Assembly: GCA_029987235.1 (NCBI GenBank)
Contig: DALTWF010000019.1
Coordinates: forward strand, 1 to 33,693
Length of the DNA: 33,693 nucleotides
Source: Methanocorpusculum sp.
Lineage (GTDB): Archaea > Halobacteriota > Methanomicrobia > Methanomicrobiales > Methanocorpusculaceae
Direction of reading: 5' to 3'
This document shows, piece after piece, positions 1 to 8,061 of this stretch. Both the position numbers and the translations under genes were made by a program. The notes beneath the pieces were generated by a model. That model was not told the DNA's origin and did not search any database. It worked only from the letters and a program-made list of their open reading frames with translations. Each line of letters starts with the position of its first letter. The first letter of the stretch is position 1.

Positions 1-9
1 AAAAAAAAT
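1..9 (-). terminator. Oligo-T terminator of the smc-scpA operon
   Basis: On the minus strand a run of eight T follows the stop codon of the small membrane ORF by about ten bases, after a G-rich stretch. This is the usual archaeal intrinsic termination signal. The window edge cuts it. Confidence 0.45.
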
Positions 10-16
10 CACCCCC

Positions 17-136
17 TCACCCAAACAACCCGCCGAACACCAGAAACAGCAGACCGAAAAGCGCACCGAAAATCACAACCGCAAGAACAATCCACCAGAA
101 ATAATTCTTCTTCTGCCTCCTCCTCTGAACAACCAC
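17..136 (-). CDS. Small single-pass membrane protein candidate (39 aa, GTG start)
   Basis: This short open frame follows scpA directly. It lies in the same reading frame as scpA and is separated from it only by the scpA TGA stop (140-142) and one codon. The product starts with a strongly basic stretch (RRRQKK) followed by an aromatic/hydrophobic helix of about 28 residues (NYFWWIVLAVVIFGALFGLL and on), which is a clear membrane anchor with positive-inside character. A GTG is the only plausible start, and GTGAGGT just before it could act as a weak ribosome-binding site. The frame ends just before an oligo-T terminator. It could be a real small protein, or a membrane tail of ScpA reached by stop-codon readthrough or lost by mutation. 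No function can be assigned. Confidence 0.45.
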   Translation of the reverse strand: MVVQRRRQKKNYFWWIVLAVVIFGALFGLLFLVFGGLFG

Positions 137-139
137 ACC

Positions 140-922
140 TCACACCCCCAAAACCCCATCAGAACCCAAGAACACCACCCACAAATCCCCGAAAAACTCA
201 TCCTGCTCCAGATCAACAAAACCCCCCTGCACCAAAAACAGACACGGCAGATACACCATATACATCGGCCAGTGCAGAATCGAACGAAGCTCAACAAGTG
301 AAATCCCCGGATCCCTCGCATCCGGATGCCCCCTGATAATCTCAAAGATTTCGGCAGCCATCCGCTCATAATCCTCATCATGCGCAATACTCACAACCTC
401 CTCCGCAGTCGGCTCCTCAAACAACTCATCCTCAAAATCAATATACCGCTGCCGCCTCTGCCTTCTGCGCTCCGTTTTCTCCGCAAGACGCAGCTGCTTG
501 ATTAACTCATACAGATTCGTCGTACGATGCCGCACATCCTTACGCTTCAGACGCCGCTGAATCTCACGCTCAAGAAAATCAATCTGCCCAAACGAAATCG
601 CATCAGTCTCATCTGAAAACGGATCCGCCGCCTCATTAAACCCGTCCCCCTCATCAAACTCCTCCTCCGCCGGCTCAGGCTCATCAAGCATCTCAGCCTT
701 CATCCGCAAAAGCTGCGACGCCATAAAAATATGCCGCCCCGAAACCCGCAGATTTAACGCATGCCGCTCCTCAAGCGCAGACAAAAACCGGCTCGTAATA
801 TCAGTGATATTGATATTCCACGGATCAATATCACCCTTCTCCGCCATAGACAAAAGAATCTCGATAGGATCCTCCGTACCATCTATAGCAATCTGCGGAA
901 TCTGCACATCAGTCTCTGTCAT
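140..922 (-). CDS. scpA: Segregation and condensation protein A (ScpA kleisin)
   Basis: ScpA is the kleisin that bridges the heads of the SMC dimer in prokaryotic condensin, acting on the nucleoid. The 260-residue product has the family's N-terminal signature (residues ~15-75, including DPIEILLSMAEKGDIDPWNI and a following SGRHIFMASQLLRMKAEML helix). It then has an acidic linker rich in Glu/Asp, a basic helical stretch (~120-170), and a C-terminal winged-helix region ending near DLEQDEFFGDLWVV. The ATG overlaps the 3' end of smc by 14 bases, so the two are translationally coupled. No scpB is visible in the window. The last dozen residues (FLGSDGVLGV) look unlike the family, and the same frame continues past the stop into a membrane segment (see the preceding small ORF). 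Confidence 0.93.
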   Translation of the reverse strand: MTETDVQIPQIAIDGTEDPIEILLSMAEKGDIDPWNINITDITSRFLSALEERHALNLRVSGRHIFMASQLLRMKAEMLDEPEPAEEEFDEGDGFNEAADPFSDETDAISFGQIDFLEREIQRRLKRKDVRHRTTNLYELIKQLRLAEKTERRRQRRQRYIDFEDELFEEPTAEEVVSIAHDEDYERMAAEIFEIIRGHPDARDPGISLVELRSILHWPMYMVYLPCLFLVQGGFVDLEQDEFFGDLWVVFLGSDGVLGV

Positions 923-3900
923 TATTCGTCTTTACACCTGTAACAAGAGTACTCTTATCGCTTGCACGAACCGTCACACCCATCATCCGATCCGCCGCCT
1001 CAATCATCGGCTTCCTGTGCGAAACAATAATGAACTGACTGTTCTCACAAATCTCCCGCACCATATGCGACAGATGCTCCACATTCAGACCATCCAGATT
1101 TGAATCAACCTCATCAAGAGCATAGAACGGAGCAGGCATATACTGCTGAATCGCAAAGATAAACGAAAGCGTAGTAAGCGACTTCTCACCGCCCGACATC
1201 ATATTCAGCCGATGCACCTCCTTACCCCGCGGCGACACCTCAAACGTCATACCACCCTGGAACGGATCCTCCGGCACATCAAGCACAAGCCTGCCCTCAC
1301 CCTCATTCAACCGCAGATAAATACTGCTGAAATTCTCCGCAATCGAATTATACGCTTCCATAAAGGCATCATGCTTCATCTGACGGAAACTCTCAATCTT
1401 CGCAAGAAGGTCCTCCCGCTCACGCGACAACGTATTCTTCTTCTCCGTCTTTTCCTCCGTACGCTTCAGCAGATCATCATACTGATCAATTGCCTGCATG
1501 TTCACATCACCCAGACGACGAATTGCACGCTCAGTCGTGGCGATTTTATCCAAAATCTCCTCAGACGTTAAATCACACTCAATCTCCCCGTCAATACTTC
1601 CCCGGATTTCAGCAATCTCCTTGGAAATTGCAGCGGTTTTCTCATCAATTGCAGCAATCTGAAGCTCGCAGCGCTCCACATCACCGTTTAATTTTTCAAT
1701 ACGAATCTTAGCCTCCGTCACCGACTGGTCAACAGACTTCCGCTGCGCATTTAATCCGGCAATCTCACCCTGGAACGAACTTAACTCCTGCTCCAGAGCA
1801 GAAAGAGCTGCATTTGCCTGCTCAATATCGCTGTGCAGCTTGGCAATTTCATCCTCAATCGCCTTGTTTTTCTCCTCAATTAAAGCACGCTCGCGGTTTT
1901 TGTCCTCAACGTTTTTCTTGTGGAAATTACGCTCCAGATTCTCACCGTTTAACTCGTTCTGCTTCGTATCAAGACGCACCCGTGCCGCATTATAGTTTTT
2001 CTGGGCAGCAGTCAGTTCCTCGGTTAAAAGTTTGAACTCCTCCGCATTCGTAGCCGACCGCAGCTCACCAATCTGCTTATTGAGCTCCTCGATTTTGTCC
2101 GATAACTCATCGCCCTTTGCCTCAAGTTCGGAAACCTGCACGGCACACTCCTTTTTGTCCTTTTCCGTTGCTTCAAGCAAAGCTTTTGCCTGCACCTCGT
2201 CAGATTCAACCTTGTCAATCACACGGTTGCATTCCTTGATGGCAAGCTCAATCTGCGTGATTTTCGTATCAAACTCACCCTTTTCCTTGCGCAGACCATC
2301 GACAACCGCCTGATTTCTTGCAACAAGGGCTTTCAGGTCTTCTTCGTCCTGGGACAGTTCGGCAAGTTTTGCGGCAATATCCGACGTTTCACGACCCGGA
2401 GCCGCGCCGAATCCCTTCTGCATCGCCTTCGTCTGCGAACCACCCGTCATAGCGCCTCCCTTTTCAAGCAAATCGCCGTCAAGAGTAACCATCCGGTACC
2501 GACCCATCAGACGCCGTCCCGCGTCCAGTGTTTCCACAATGACCGTCTGCCCGAAAACCAGACTGAACACATCACGGAACTCCGGCTCGAAATCGATTAA
2601 GTTGATTGCATAATCAATCACACCGTTTCCGGCAAGAGGGGGAAGTGCTGCCTGCGGCTTCATTTTGTTCAGCGGCAGAAACGTCAGCCGCCCGAGATTC
2701 TCGGATTTCAGATAGTTAATCGCGTTTGCACCCGTCTGGTCATTATTTACAACCACATTGCGAAGCCTGCCGCCTGCTGCAACATTTAATGCAATCGTGT
2801 GACCCGCATTCAGGACTTTACCGAGTTCTGCAACCGTTCCGTACACACCGTCGATTCCCGAAACCGCCTTGATTGCATCATCAGAACCGCCAACCGCCTT
2901 CTGCTGTGCGGCAAGAACCGCCTGACGCTTTTCAAGCCGGGAACGTTCCTCGCGCACCCGCTCAAGTTCATTGCGGGAATCAGCCATTTTCCGCTCGGCT
3001 GCGGCAATCTGCTTGCCAAAGACATTCCGCTCCTCGGAAACATCGCGAAGCTCGCCCTCGAGCTTTTCAATCTCCTTCTGCTTTTCCACGCGCTCCGATT
3101 CGAAATACGCCTTGTCGCCCGTGAGCTTTTCCAGTTCACGCTCACGGGTTCTGCTCTGGTCGATAATCCGGTCGCGCTCACGGTAAATCTCTCCCCGCTC
3201 GTTTTTCAGATTCTCCACCTGAGCACCCAGCTCAACAAGTTTTGCCTCGGCACCCGAAGAATCCTTCGTACGCTTTGTTACAAGCTCCTGGGCTTTATCA
3301 AGCGTCTTTTTCAGCCCCTCGACCTCCATTGCAAGATTTGCACGATCAATGTTGAGTTTCTGCACCTTTTTCGTTGATTCGGAAAACAGGTCCTGATATT
3401 TCTGCTGCTCAACGTAAATGGTGTTCATCTGCGCAAGATTGGACTCCTTGTCTTTTCTGAGACGTGAAATCGTGCCCTCCGCAGTTCCGATAATCGTTCT
3501 CTGCTCAGTCTGCTTCTCGATAAGTTTCAGATAACCCGGACCCTGCTTTTCTGCAATCTGCTTATCCAGCTCCTCAAGCTCCTCAATCCGCGCATCCCGC
3601 TCGTTTTCCTCCAGGCGGATGTCTTCTGCGAACTTTTCCTTCTGTAAAACCTGCTCCTCACGCGAGGTTGCCAAAAGACCCGCCTCCCGTTCCTTATCCT
3701 TTAACGTGACCATCTGTTTTGCCGCATTAAAGTAATCAAGGTCGTTTTTCAGGTTCTTGTACTTGACCGCATCCTCTTTCGCCCCCGCAAGTTCCTGCAG
3801 CTGCTCCGCATACTGGGCTAAAATCATCTCCTCCCGCTCGATTTTCGCACGGACCTGGTCAAGTTCCTGATTTGCCTGCTCCTTTTTGCGGTCAAACTCG

Positions 3901-4373
3901 GAAACACCCGCGATTTCATCAATGATTTTACGCCGGTCCATATCCGACATATCCATGATGCGCGAGATATCACCCTGCATTACCACATTGTAGCCGTGCG
4001 GACGTATTCCCGCCTTGGAAAGCCAGTCGATAATCTCCGCCTGCGACGAGGTTTTTTCGTTCAGATAGTAGTAACTGTAGTAGTTCGTCGGTGAAGACTG
4101 CTTGATTCTGCGCCGGATTTTGGTATCATCCGAAAACGTAAGCGTAACCTCAGCGATATTTTTGCCCGAGGTGTTGTTGATGAAATCAGTCATCTTCTCC
4201 GCACGAAGCGTGCGCGACGAGGTAAGAGACAAAACGAATAAAATGGAATCGATGATATTACTCTTTCCCGAACCGTTCGGACCGGAAATGACCGTATATC
4301 CTTCAAAAAAAGGGATTTTGGTTTTTCTGGAAAATGATTTGAAGTTATCTATTTCAACTTGGACAATATGCAC
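909..4373 (-). CDS. smc: Chromosome segregation protein SMC
   Basis: SMC is the ATPase of prokaryotic condensin and folds into a long antiparallel coiled coil with a hinge. The 1154-residue product has the usual family length. The N-terminal Walker A motif is GPNGSGKS (31-38), and a Q-loop region lies near VVMQGDISRIM. Heptad-rich coiled coils run from ~160-490 and ~680-1000, with a hinge between (~500-650). The C-terminal signature SGGEK is at ~1060-1064 and Walker B ALDEVD at ~1085-1090. The start is GTG at 4371-4373, supported by GGAG six bases upstream (4380-4383). It begins 14 bases after the coiled-coil protein gene and overlaps scpA, so it sits in one operon with both. Confidence 0.97.
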   Translation of the reverse strand: MHIVQVEIDNFKSFSRKTKIPFFEGYTVISGPNGSGKSNIIDSILFVLSLTSSRTLRAEKMTDFINNTSGKNIAEVTLTFSDDTKIRRRIKQSSPTNYYSYYYLNEKTSSQAEIIDWLSKAGIRPHGYNVVMQGDISRIMDMSDMDRRKIIDEIAGVSEFDRKKEQANQELDQVRAKIEREEMILAQYAEQLQELAGAKEDAVKYKNLKNDLDYFNAAKQMVTLKDKEREAGLLATSREEQVLQKEKFAEDIRLEENERDARIEELEELDKQIAEKQGPGYLKLIEKQTEQRTIIGTAEGTISRLRKDKESNLAQMNTIYVEQQKYQDLFSESTKKVQKLNIDRANLAMEVEGLKKTLDKAQELVTKRTKDSSGAEAKLVELGAQVENLKNERGEIYRERDRIIDQSRTRERELEKLTGDKAYFESERVEKQKEIEKLEGELRDVSEERNVFGKQIAAAERKMADSRNELERVREERSRLEKRQAVLAAQQKAVGGSDDAIKAVSGIDGVYGTVAELGKVLNAGHTIALNVAAGGRLRNVVVNNDQTGANAINYLKSENLGRLTFLPLNKMKPQAALPPLAGNGVIDYAINLIDFEPEFRDVFSLVFGQTVIVETLDAGRRLMGRYRMVTLDGDLLEKGGAMTGGSQTKAMQKGFGAAPGRETSDIAAKLAELSQDEEDLKALVARNQAVVDGLRKEKGEFDTKITQIELAIKECNRVIDKVESDEVQAKALLEATEKDKKECAVQVSELEAKGDELSDKIEELNKQIGELRSATNAEEFKLLTEELTAAQKNYNAARVRLDTKQNELNGENLERNFHKKNVEDKNRERALIEEKNKAIEDEIAKLHSDIEQANAALSALEQELSSFQGEIAGLNAQRKSVDQSVTEAKIRIEKLNGDVERCELQIAAIDEKTAAISKEIAEIRGSIDGEIECDLTSEEILDKIATTERAIRRLGDVNMQAIDQYDDLLKRTEEKTEKKNTLSREREDLLAKIESFRQMKHDAFMEAYNSIAENFSSIYLRLNEGEGRLVLDVPEDPFQGGMTFEVSPRGKEVHRLNMMSGGEKSLTTLSFIFAIQQYMPAPFYALDEVDSNLDGLNVEHLSHMVREICENSQFIIVSHRKPMIEAADRMMGVTVRASDKSTLVTGVKTNNDRD

Positions 4374-4387
4374 GGGCAGCTCCGGTT

Positions 4388-5119
4388 TTATTTGATTTCA
4401 ACGGTATCGTCTTCTTCTGCTTCAATTACTGCATTGGAATCTGCACGGATTGCAGAGGAACGCGAGGCATGCCCCGGATTAAAGCCGGTTCCTGCGATAA
4501 TGACGTTTCCGGAATGAGTCTTGCGGCGTTTCTGAATGGAACCATCCGGCTGCATAACATATTCATATTCTCCGGGACCAAGGTTTTCCGGCGGAATTTC
4601 TTCTTCGACCGGTTTCTGCGGCTCGGGAACCGGGGTGTTGATTACACGCCGCGGCGGCTCTTCTGCCTGGGATGGGGCTGCCGGGCGGACACTGCCGCGT
4701 CTTGCAGCAGGCACTTCCTGTCTTGCCGGAGTCTCGGGAACTGCCGGCTGGATTCTTCCGCGTGCTGCACTGCCGCGGGAAATCGGCGTTTCAGCAGGTG
4801 CTGCAGGGGATTCTGCTTCCGGAGACGGACGGCGGACACCGAATCTGGACGCATTTTCCGGGTGGCTCTTGACAGGGGCACCGCCGAGTTTTTCAATCTG
4901 GGTGGACAGACGTCTGCAGACCGACTTTAAGTCAAGCATTTCGCTTGTCAGACCCTTTACCATAGCCTCAAGCTCACGGACTCTGAGTTCAAGGTCTTCT
5001 GATGCCTGTGGGATGTCTGCGGATTCAGCAGCAGGTGCGGCGGATTTTTCCTGCTTTGCAGCAAGATCACGTTCCTGGGCAGCCAGTTCGTGCTCTAAGA
5101 ATTTCATTCTGGTATCCAT
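4388..5119 (-). CDS. Coiled-coil and proline-rich protein of unknown function, first gene of the smc-scpA operon
   Basis: I do not recognise a family for this 243-residue protein. Residues ~1-75 are strongly helical and charged (FLEHELAAQERDLAAKQE, then LELRVRELEAMVKGLTSEML), consistent with a short coiled coil. Residues ~80-165 are a disordered Pro/Ala/Arg/Glu-rich linker. The C-terminal ~70 residues look more ordered (ENLGPGEYEYVMQPDGSIQK, then HSGNVIIAGTGF) and end in an acidic tail. No membrane segment or signal peptide is seen. It lies 14 bases upstream of smc with no terminator between, behind a TATA-like box at 5192-5203, so it is probably co-transcribed with smc and scpA. A role as an SMC-associated factor is inference from position only. 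Confidence 0.8.
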   Translation of the reverse strand: MDTRMKFLEHELAAQERDLAAKQEKSAAPAAESADIPQASEDLELRVRELEAMVKGLTSEMLDLKSVCRRLSTQIEKLGGAPVKSHPENASRFGVRRPSPEAESPAAPAETPISRGSAARGRIQPAVPETPARQEVPAARRGSVRPAAPSQAEEPPRRVINTPVPEPQKPVEEEIPPENLGPGEYEYVMQPDGSIQKRRKTHSGNVIIAGTGFNPGHASRSSAIRADSNAVIEAEEDDTVEIK

Positions 5120-5191
5120 TTTTACTCTCGGTATGAAATATTAGTATAGTTCTTTCTGTTTCTATTCTATAATAGTGTTTTGTTCCGCACC

Positions 5192-5203
5192 CCTATTTTA
5201 TAG
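5192..5203 (-). promoter_or_regulatory. TATA-like box for the coiled-coil/smc/scpA operon
   Basis: The minus strand reads CTATAAAATAGG about 75 bases before the first start codon. This is the best archaeal TATA match in the intergenic region. A second A/T-rich element (near 5163-5175) lies closer to the start and is an alternative. Confidence 0.45.
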
Positions 5204-5234
5204 AAAAACAGAAAGAAAAAGGCACCGGACAAAG

Positions 5235-5278
5235 CCCTCATGCCGTAAAAAATGAGGGGATACATCACTGATTTACGG
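5235..5278. other. Overlapping inverted repeats between the tRNA and the smc operon
   Basis: CCCTCAT (5235-5241) and ATGAGGG (5252-5258) form a perfect 7-bp hairpin with a ten-base loop. The loop sequence CCGTAA (from 5243) can pair instead with TTACGG (5273-5278), so two mutually exclusive stems are possible. The stretch carries no ORF. It could be an RNA structure or a protein site. Confidence 0.35.
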
Positions 5279-5338
5279 GACTTTTGAAGACCGCACGTAA
5301 AACGCGCATGAATGATACATTAGATATGCAAAAAATTC

Positions 5339-5348
5339 AAAAAAAAAA
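5339..5348 (-). terminator. Oligo-T terminator after tRNA-Met
   Basis: Ten consecutive T on the minus strand begin eight bases after the 3' end of the tRNA, a typical archaeal tRNA terminator. Confidence 0.6.
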
Positions 5349-5356
5349 CGAATCAT

Positions 5357-5430
5357 AGCGAGGAATGGATTTGAACCATTGGTCTTCGGGTTATGAGCCC
5401 GACGGGATCTCCTGACTACCCCACCTCGCT
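5357..5430 (-). tRNA. Initiator tRNA-Met (CAU anticodon)
   Basis: The 74-base minus-strand sequence folds into a full cloverleaf. It has a 7-bp acceptor stem (AGCGAGG with CCTCGCT), a D arm, an anticodon stem with loop CTCATAA, a five-base variable loop, and a T arm with loop TTCAAAT. The anticodon is CAU. Two features mark it as the initiator: an A1:U72 closing pair and three consecutive G:C pairs next to the anticodon loop (GGG with CCC). The 3' CCA is not encoded. There is no intron. It stands alone and is followed by an oligo-T run. Confidence 0.95.
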
Positions 5431-5457
5431 CCAATTGGGATATACTATTAGTTCTGA

Positions 5458-5470
5458 TATAATAAATAAC
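5458..5470. promoter_or_regulatory. Shared A/T box serving divergent tRNA-Met and thioredoxin promoters
   Basis: The A/T-only stretch reads TATAATAAATAA on the plus strand, 25-33 bases before the ATG at 5491, and TTATTTATTATA on the minus strand, 28-40 bases before the mature tRNA 5' end. Both spacings fit archaeal TATA boxes, so one region may serve both directions. The thioredoxin transcript would be nearly leaderless. Confidence 0.5.
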
Positions 5471-5490
5471 TTTGCTAACGGGAATAAGAT

Positions 5491-5877
5491 ATGCTCATAA
5501 CACAAGAGAACAAATGGATTAGTATGACAGAAAATTCCGCGCCGCCCGTAAAAGCAATGCCAGTACTTCATTTAAACGAGGAAAATTTCAATACATTCGC
5601 AACGCAGATACCAAATATTGTCATCGATTTCTGGGCCGAGTGGTGCGGACCGTGCAAACGCTTTGCCCCTGTCTTTGAAGAGGTGCATAACGAATATCCC
5701 GAAGTGCAGTTCTGCAAATGCAATACGGACGAATGCCCAAATATTGCAAACCAGTACCATATTTCCGCAATCCCCACGATTTTTTTTGTGAAATCCGGAA
5801 CCGTGGAAAGAATTGTATCAGGAGCGCTTGATACAGACCGGCTGCGTGAAGAACTGAACCGCATTTACCGCAGATGA
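5491..5877 (+). CDS. Thioredoxin-like protein (CGPC)
   Basis: Thioredoxins reduce protein disulfides in the cytoplasm. The 128-residue product carries the active site WCGPC (Cys52 and Cys55) after a typical IVIDFWAE strand, and the cis-proline loop SAIPT near residue 95. The thioredoxin fold proper begins around residue 24 (MPVLHLNEENF). The 20-odd residues before it are an unusual N-terminal extension. The first ATG is kept because it fits the TATA spacing of a leaderless message; an internal ATG at 5524 is an alternative start. The stop overlaps the helicase start by four bases (ATGA), so the two are co-translated. A thiol-redox role is secure, the partner is not. Confidence 0.88.
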   Translation: MLITQENKWISMTENSAPPVKAMPVLHLNEENFNTFATQIPNIVIDFWAEWCGPCKRFAPVFEEVHNEYPEVQFCKCNTDECPNIANQYHISAIPTIFFVKSGTVERIVSGALDTDRLREELNRIYRR

Positions 5878-7994
5878 GCATATTTTCGTCTCTTGCGCCC
5901 GGTCTGCAGGAAGTCCTCGTTACGGGACTGAAATGGGACGGACTGCGTCCTGTGCAGGAAGAGACATACAAAGCCGTATCCGAAGGATTTGACTGCATAG
6001 TTCAGGCGCCGACCGCAGGGGGCAAAACAGAATCCGCTTTTGTTCCGGTCATTGATTATCTGTTAAAGCATCCCAAGTCCGGCAGTGTGCGGGCGCTGTA
6101 CATCTCGCCCTTAAAAGCCCTGATAAACGACCAGACTGACCGTGTTCTTGATTTATGCACACGGGCGGGGCTTTTAGTCGGGGTTCAGCACGGCGATGTT
6201 GCAGCACGCGAGCGCTGGAAATTTGATTCGGGGGAATTTCCCGATATCCTCTTAACCACGCCGGAATCGCTTGAGGTGCTCTTAAGCGATGCAAAAACCG
6301 CGTCTGTTTTTTGCGGGCTTTCGCATATCATCATTGATGAAATTCATGCGTTTATGGAATCGGACCGCGGGGTGCATCTGAAATGTCTTATCGACCGGCT
6401 GACGTTCAAATCCGCTGAAAATCCGGTACGCATCGGTCTTTCTGCGACCGTAGGAAACCCGGAAGATCTGCTTTTGTGGATGAGCGATGCAAAAAGACAG
6501 CATAAGCTTGTGCAGATTCCGGCAGCGCCTTCAAAAAAACAGTTTTCATTCGTAGTCGAGCCGGAATTCTGCGCTCAGGCGGAGGCGGTTGTTTGCGCCG
6601 TCCGCGGAAAAAAAGCACTTGTTTTTACGGATTCGCGGAGTTTTGCCGAACGGCTGACGGGTGAACTTTCAGGCAGTCTGTCTCATGTGTATATTCATCA
6701 TTCGTCGGTGAGCGCAGACAGCCGCGAAATCGCCGAATCGTCGTTTGCAGGCGGTGATTCGTCCTGTGTAATCTGCACAAGCACGATGGAGCTTGGTGTC
6801 GATATCGGCGAACTGGACACGGTTATCCAGTTCGGGCCTCCGAAATCCGCGGCCTCGTTTCTGCAGAGGCTCGGGCGCACCGGGCGCAGGGGAAATCCTG
6901 CGTCAATGACGTTTATTTTAAAAGATGCCTGCGAACTGCTGATTTGCGTTTCTGCAATCGAGGCCGCGATGCGTCATGAGTCAGAATCCCTGCGTGTCCC
7001 GGCATGTCCCTATCATGTATTTGTCCAGCAGCTCTTTTTACTGCTGAAAAACCGGCAGGGACTTGGTCTTCCGGCAATTATCCGCTCTCTTCAGGCACTG
7101 TCTCCTTTTGCTGAAATGTCTCCGTCTGCAGTTTCTGCAGTTCTTTCGCATCTGGTCGAAAACCGCTATCTTGCGGCAAACGGCGATTTGTATACGGCAG
7201 GAGTCCGTGCCGAGGCGGAACTCGGGAAATCCAACTGGCTTGCGCTTGTTTCGGTGATTCACGACTCAGGCGGCTATCTTGCGGTTCTTGCGGACGGAAC
7301 GCCGGTAGGTACTCTTGACCCGCGTTTTATTGCGGGCGAGCCGGGCATGGTCTTTTCCTTTACCGGAAAAACCTGGCGGCTCCTGCACCGCGATGATGTA
7401 CACAAACGGGCGCTTGTCGAGCCTGCGTTTGCAAAACGGGATTTGAAGCGCCCGTTCTGGAGCGGCGGCGGGAGTGCAGGTGTGAGCCGCCTTGTTGCAC
7501 AGAGTGCGGCACGGATTTTGGCCCGGAAAAAAACGCTTCTGCCGCTTCCGGCAGCGCAAAGCGGGATGCTTGAAGAGTTACTTGCATCCCTGCCGGATGA
7601 TTTTGAGCCAGAGAAAATTCATATTCGTGCAGAGCCGGAAGGAAACGCCTGGTCAGTCGTTGTTTCAACCTTTTTCGGACTGCGGGCAAATGAGGTGCTC
7701 GCACGCCTGATAAAAAACCGCCTCGCGGGAATGCACACAATCCGGTACACGGATTTTGCCGTGCGGATTATGGATTTCGGCGCAAAAAGCGGGCTGAAAT
7801 CCGTGTATCAGGTGCTTGAATCTGCTGCGTCTCTGTCTTGGGAGGATGCAGTAAGAGAACTTCCGGAAATCCCCTCATCGCACTGGAAATTCGGCGAACT
7901 GCTTCCGGATGAGCTGCTGCTTGAGATGGCGGCAAAGGATTATTATCAGATTCCGGAGATTTTAGATGCTCTGCGGAGAAATTTCGGGAAGTAA
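5874..7994 (+). CDS. Lhr-type superfamily 2 DNA/RNA helicase
   Basis: This is an ATP-dependent 3'-5' helicase of the Lhr group, implicated in repair of damaged DNA. In 706 residues it shows a Q-motif-like LRPVQEETY (24-32), Walker A APTAGGKT (45-52), motif Ia (YISPLKAL), TTPESL, DEIH (155-158), SAT (190-192), a motif V STMELGVDIG, and motif VI QRLGRTGRRG. The C-terminal ~350 residues contain the winged-helix and Lhr-specific region. At 706 residues it is shorter than the Lhr-core proteins I know of (roughly 850-900), so part of the C-terminal region may be missing or reduced. The ATG overlaps the stop of the upstream thioredoxin gene, suggesting an operon of two. Confidence 0.9.
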   Translation: MSIFSSLAPGLQEVLVTGLKWDGLRPVQEETYKAVSEGFDCIVQAPTAGGKTESAFVPVIDYLLKHPKSGSVRALYISPLKALINDQTDRVLDLCTRAGLLVGVQHGDVAARERWKFDSGEFPDILLTTPESLEVLLSDAKTASVFCGLSHIIIDEIHAFMESDRGVHLKCLIDRLTFKSAENPVRIGLSATVGNPEDLLLWMSDAKRQHKLVQIPAAPSKKQFSFVVEPEFCAQAEAVVCAVRGKKALVFTDSRSFAERLTGELSGSLSHVYIHHSSVSADSREIAESSFAGGDSSCVICTSTMELGVDIGELDTVIQFGPPKSAASFLQRLGRTGRRGNPASMTFILKDACELLICVSAIEAAMRHESESLRVPACPYHVFVQQLFLLLKNRQGLGLPAIIRSLQALSPFAEMSPSAVSAVLSHLVENRYLAANGDLYTAGVRAEAELGKSNWLALVSVIHDSGGYLAVLADGTPVGTLDPRFIAGEPGMVFSFTGKTWRLLHRDDVHKRALVEPAFAKRDLKRPFWSGGGSAGVSRLVAQSAARILARKKTLLPLPAAQSGMLEELLASLPDDFEPEKIHIRAEPEGNAWSVVVSTFFGLRANEVLARLIKNRLAGMHTIRYTDFAVRIMDFGAKSGLKSVYQVLESAASLSWEDAVRELPEIPSSHWKFGELLPDELLLEMAAKDYYQIPEILDALRRNFGK

Positions 7995-8061
7995 AAAAAG
8001 GATACTAGTTATCTTCGGTTTTAGTAACTCTCCCTCGGAGAAAACCTCGGGCAAAATATGA

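Noticed and set aside
73..387. 104-residue open frame on the minus strand inside scpA
   Set aside because: Another frame of scpA, with a Trp/Cys/Arg-rich composition that matches no protein-like pattern.
2799..3377. 192-residue open frame antisense to smc
   Set aside because: Antisense to the clear smc coiled coil, with no start signal or recognisable motif.
4536..5144. 202-residue plus-strand frame over the coiled-coil gene
   Set aside because: Antisense, Ser/Gly/Arg-rich composition, and the minus-strand gene fits the operon and has a coiled coil.
7995..8061. Short inverted repeat (AGTTA and TAACT) between the helicase and the helical-repeat gene
   Set aside because: Only five base pairs with a 13-base loop and no T run behind it, so it is too weak to call a terminator.
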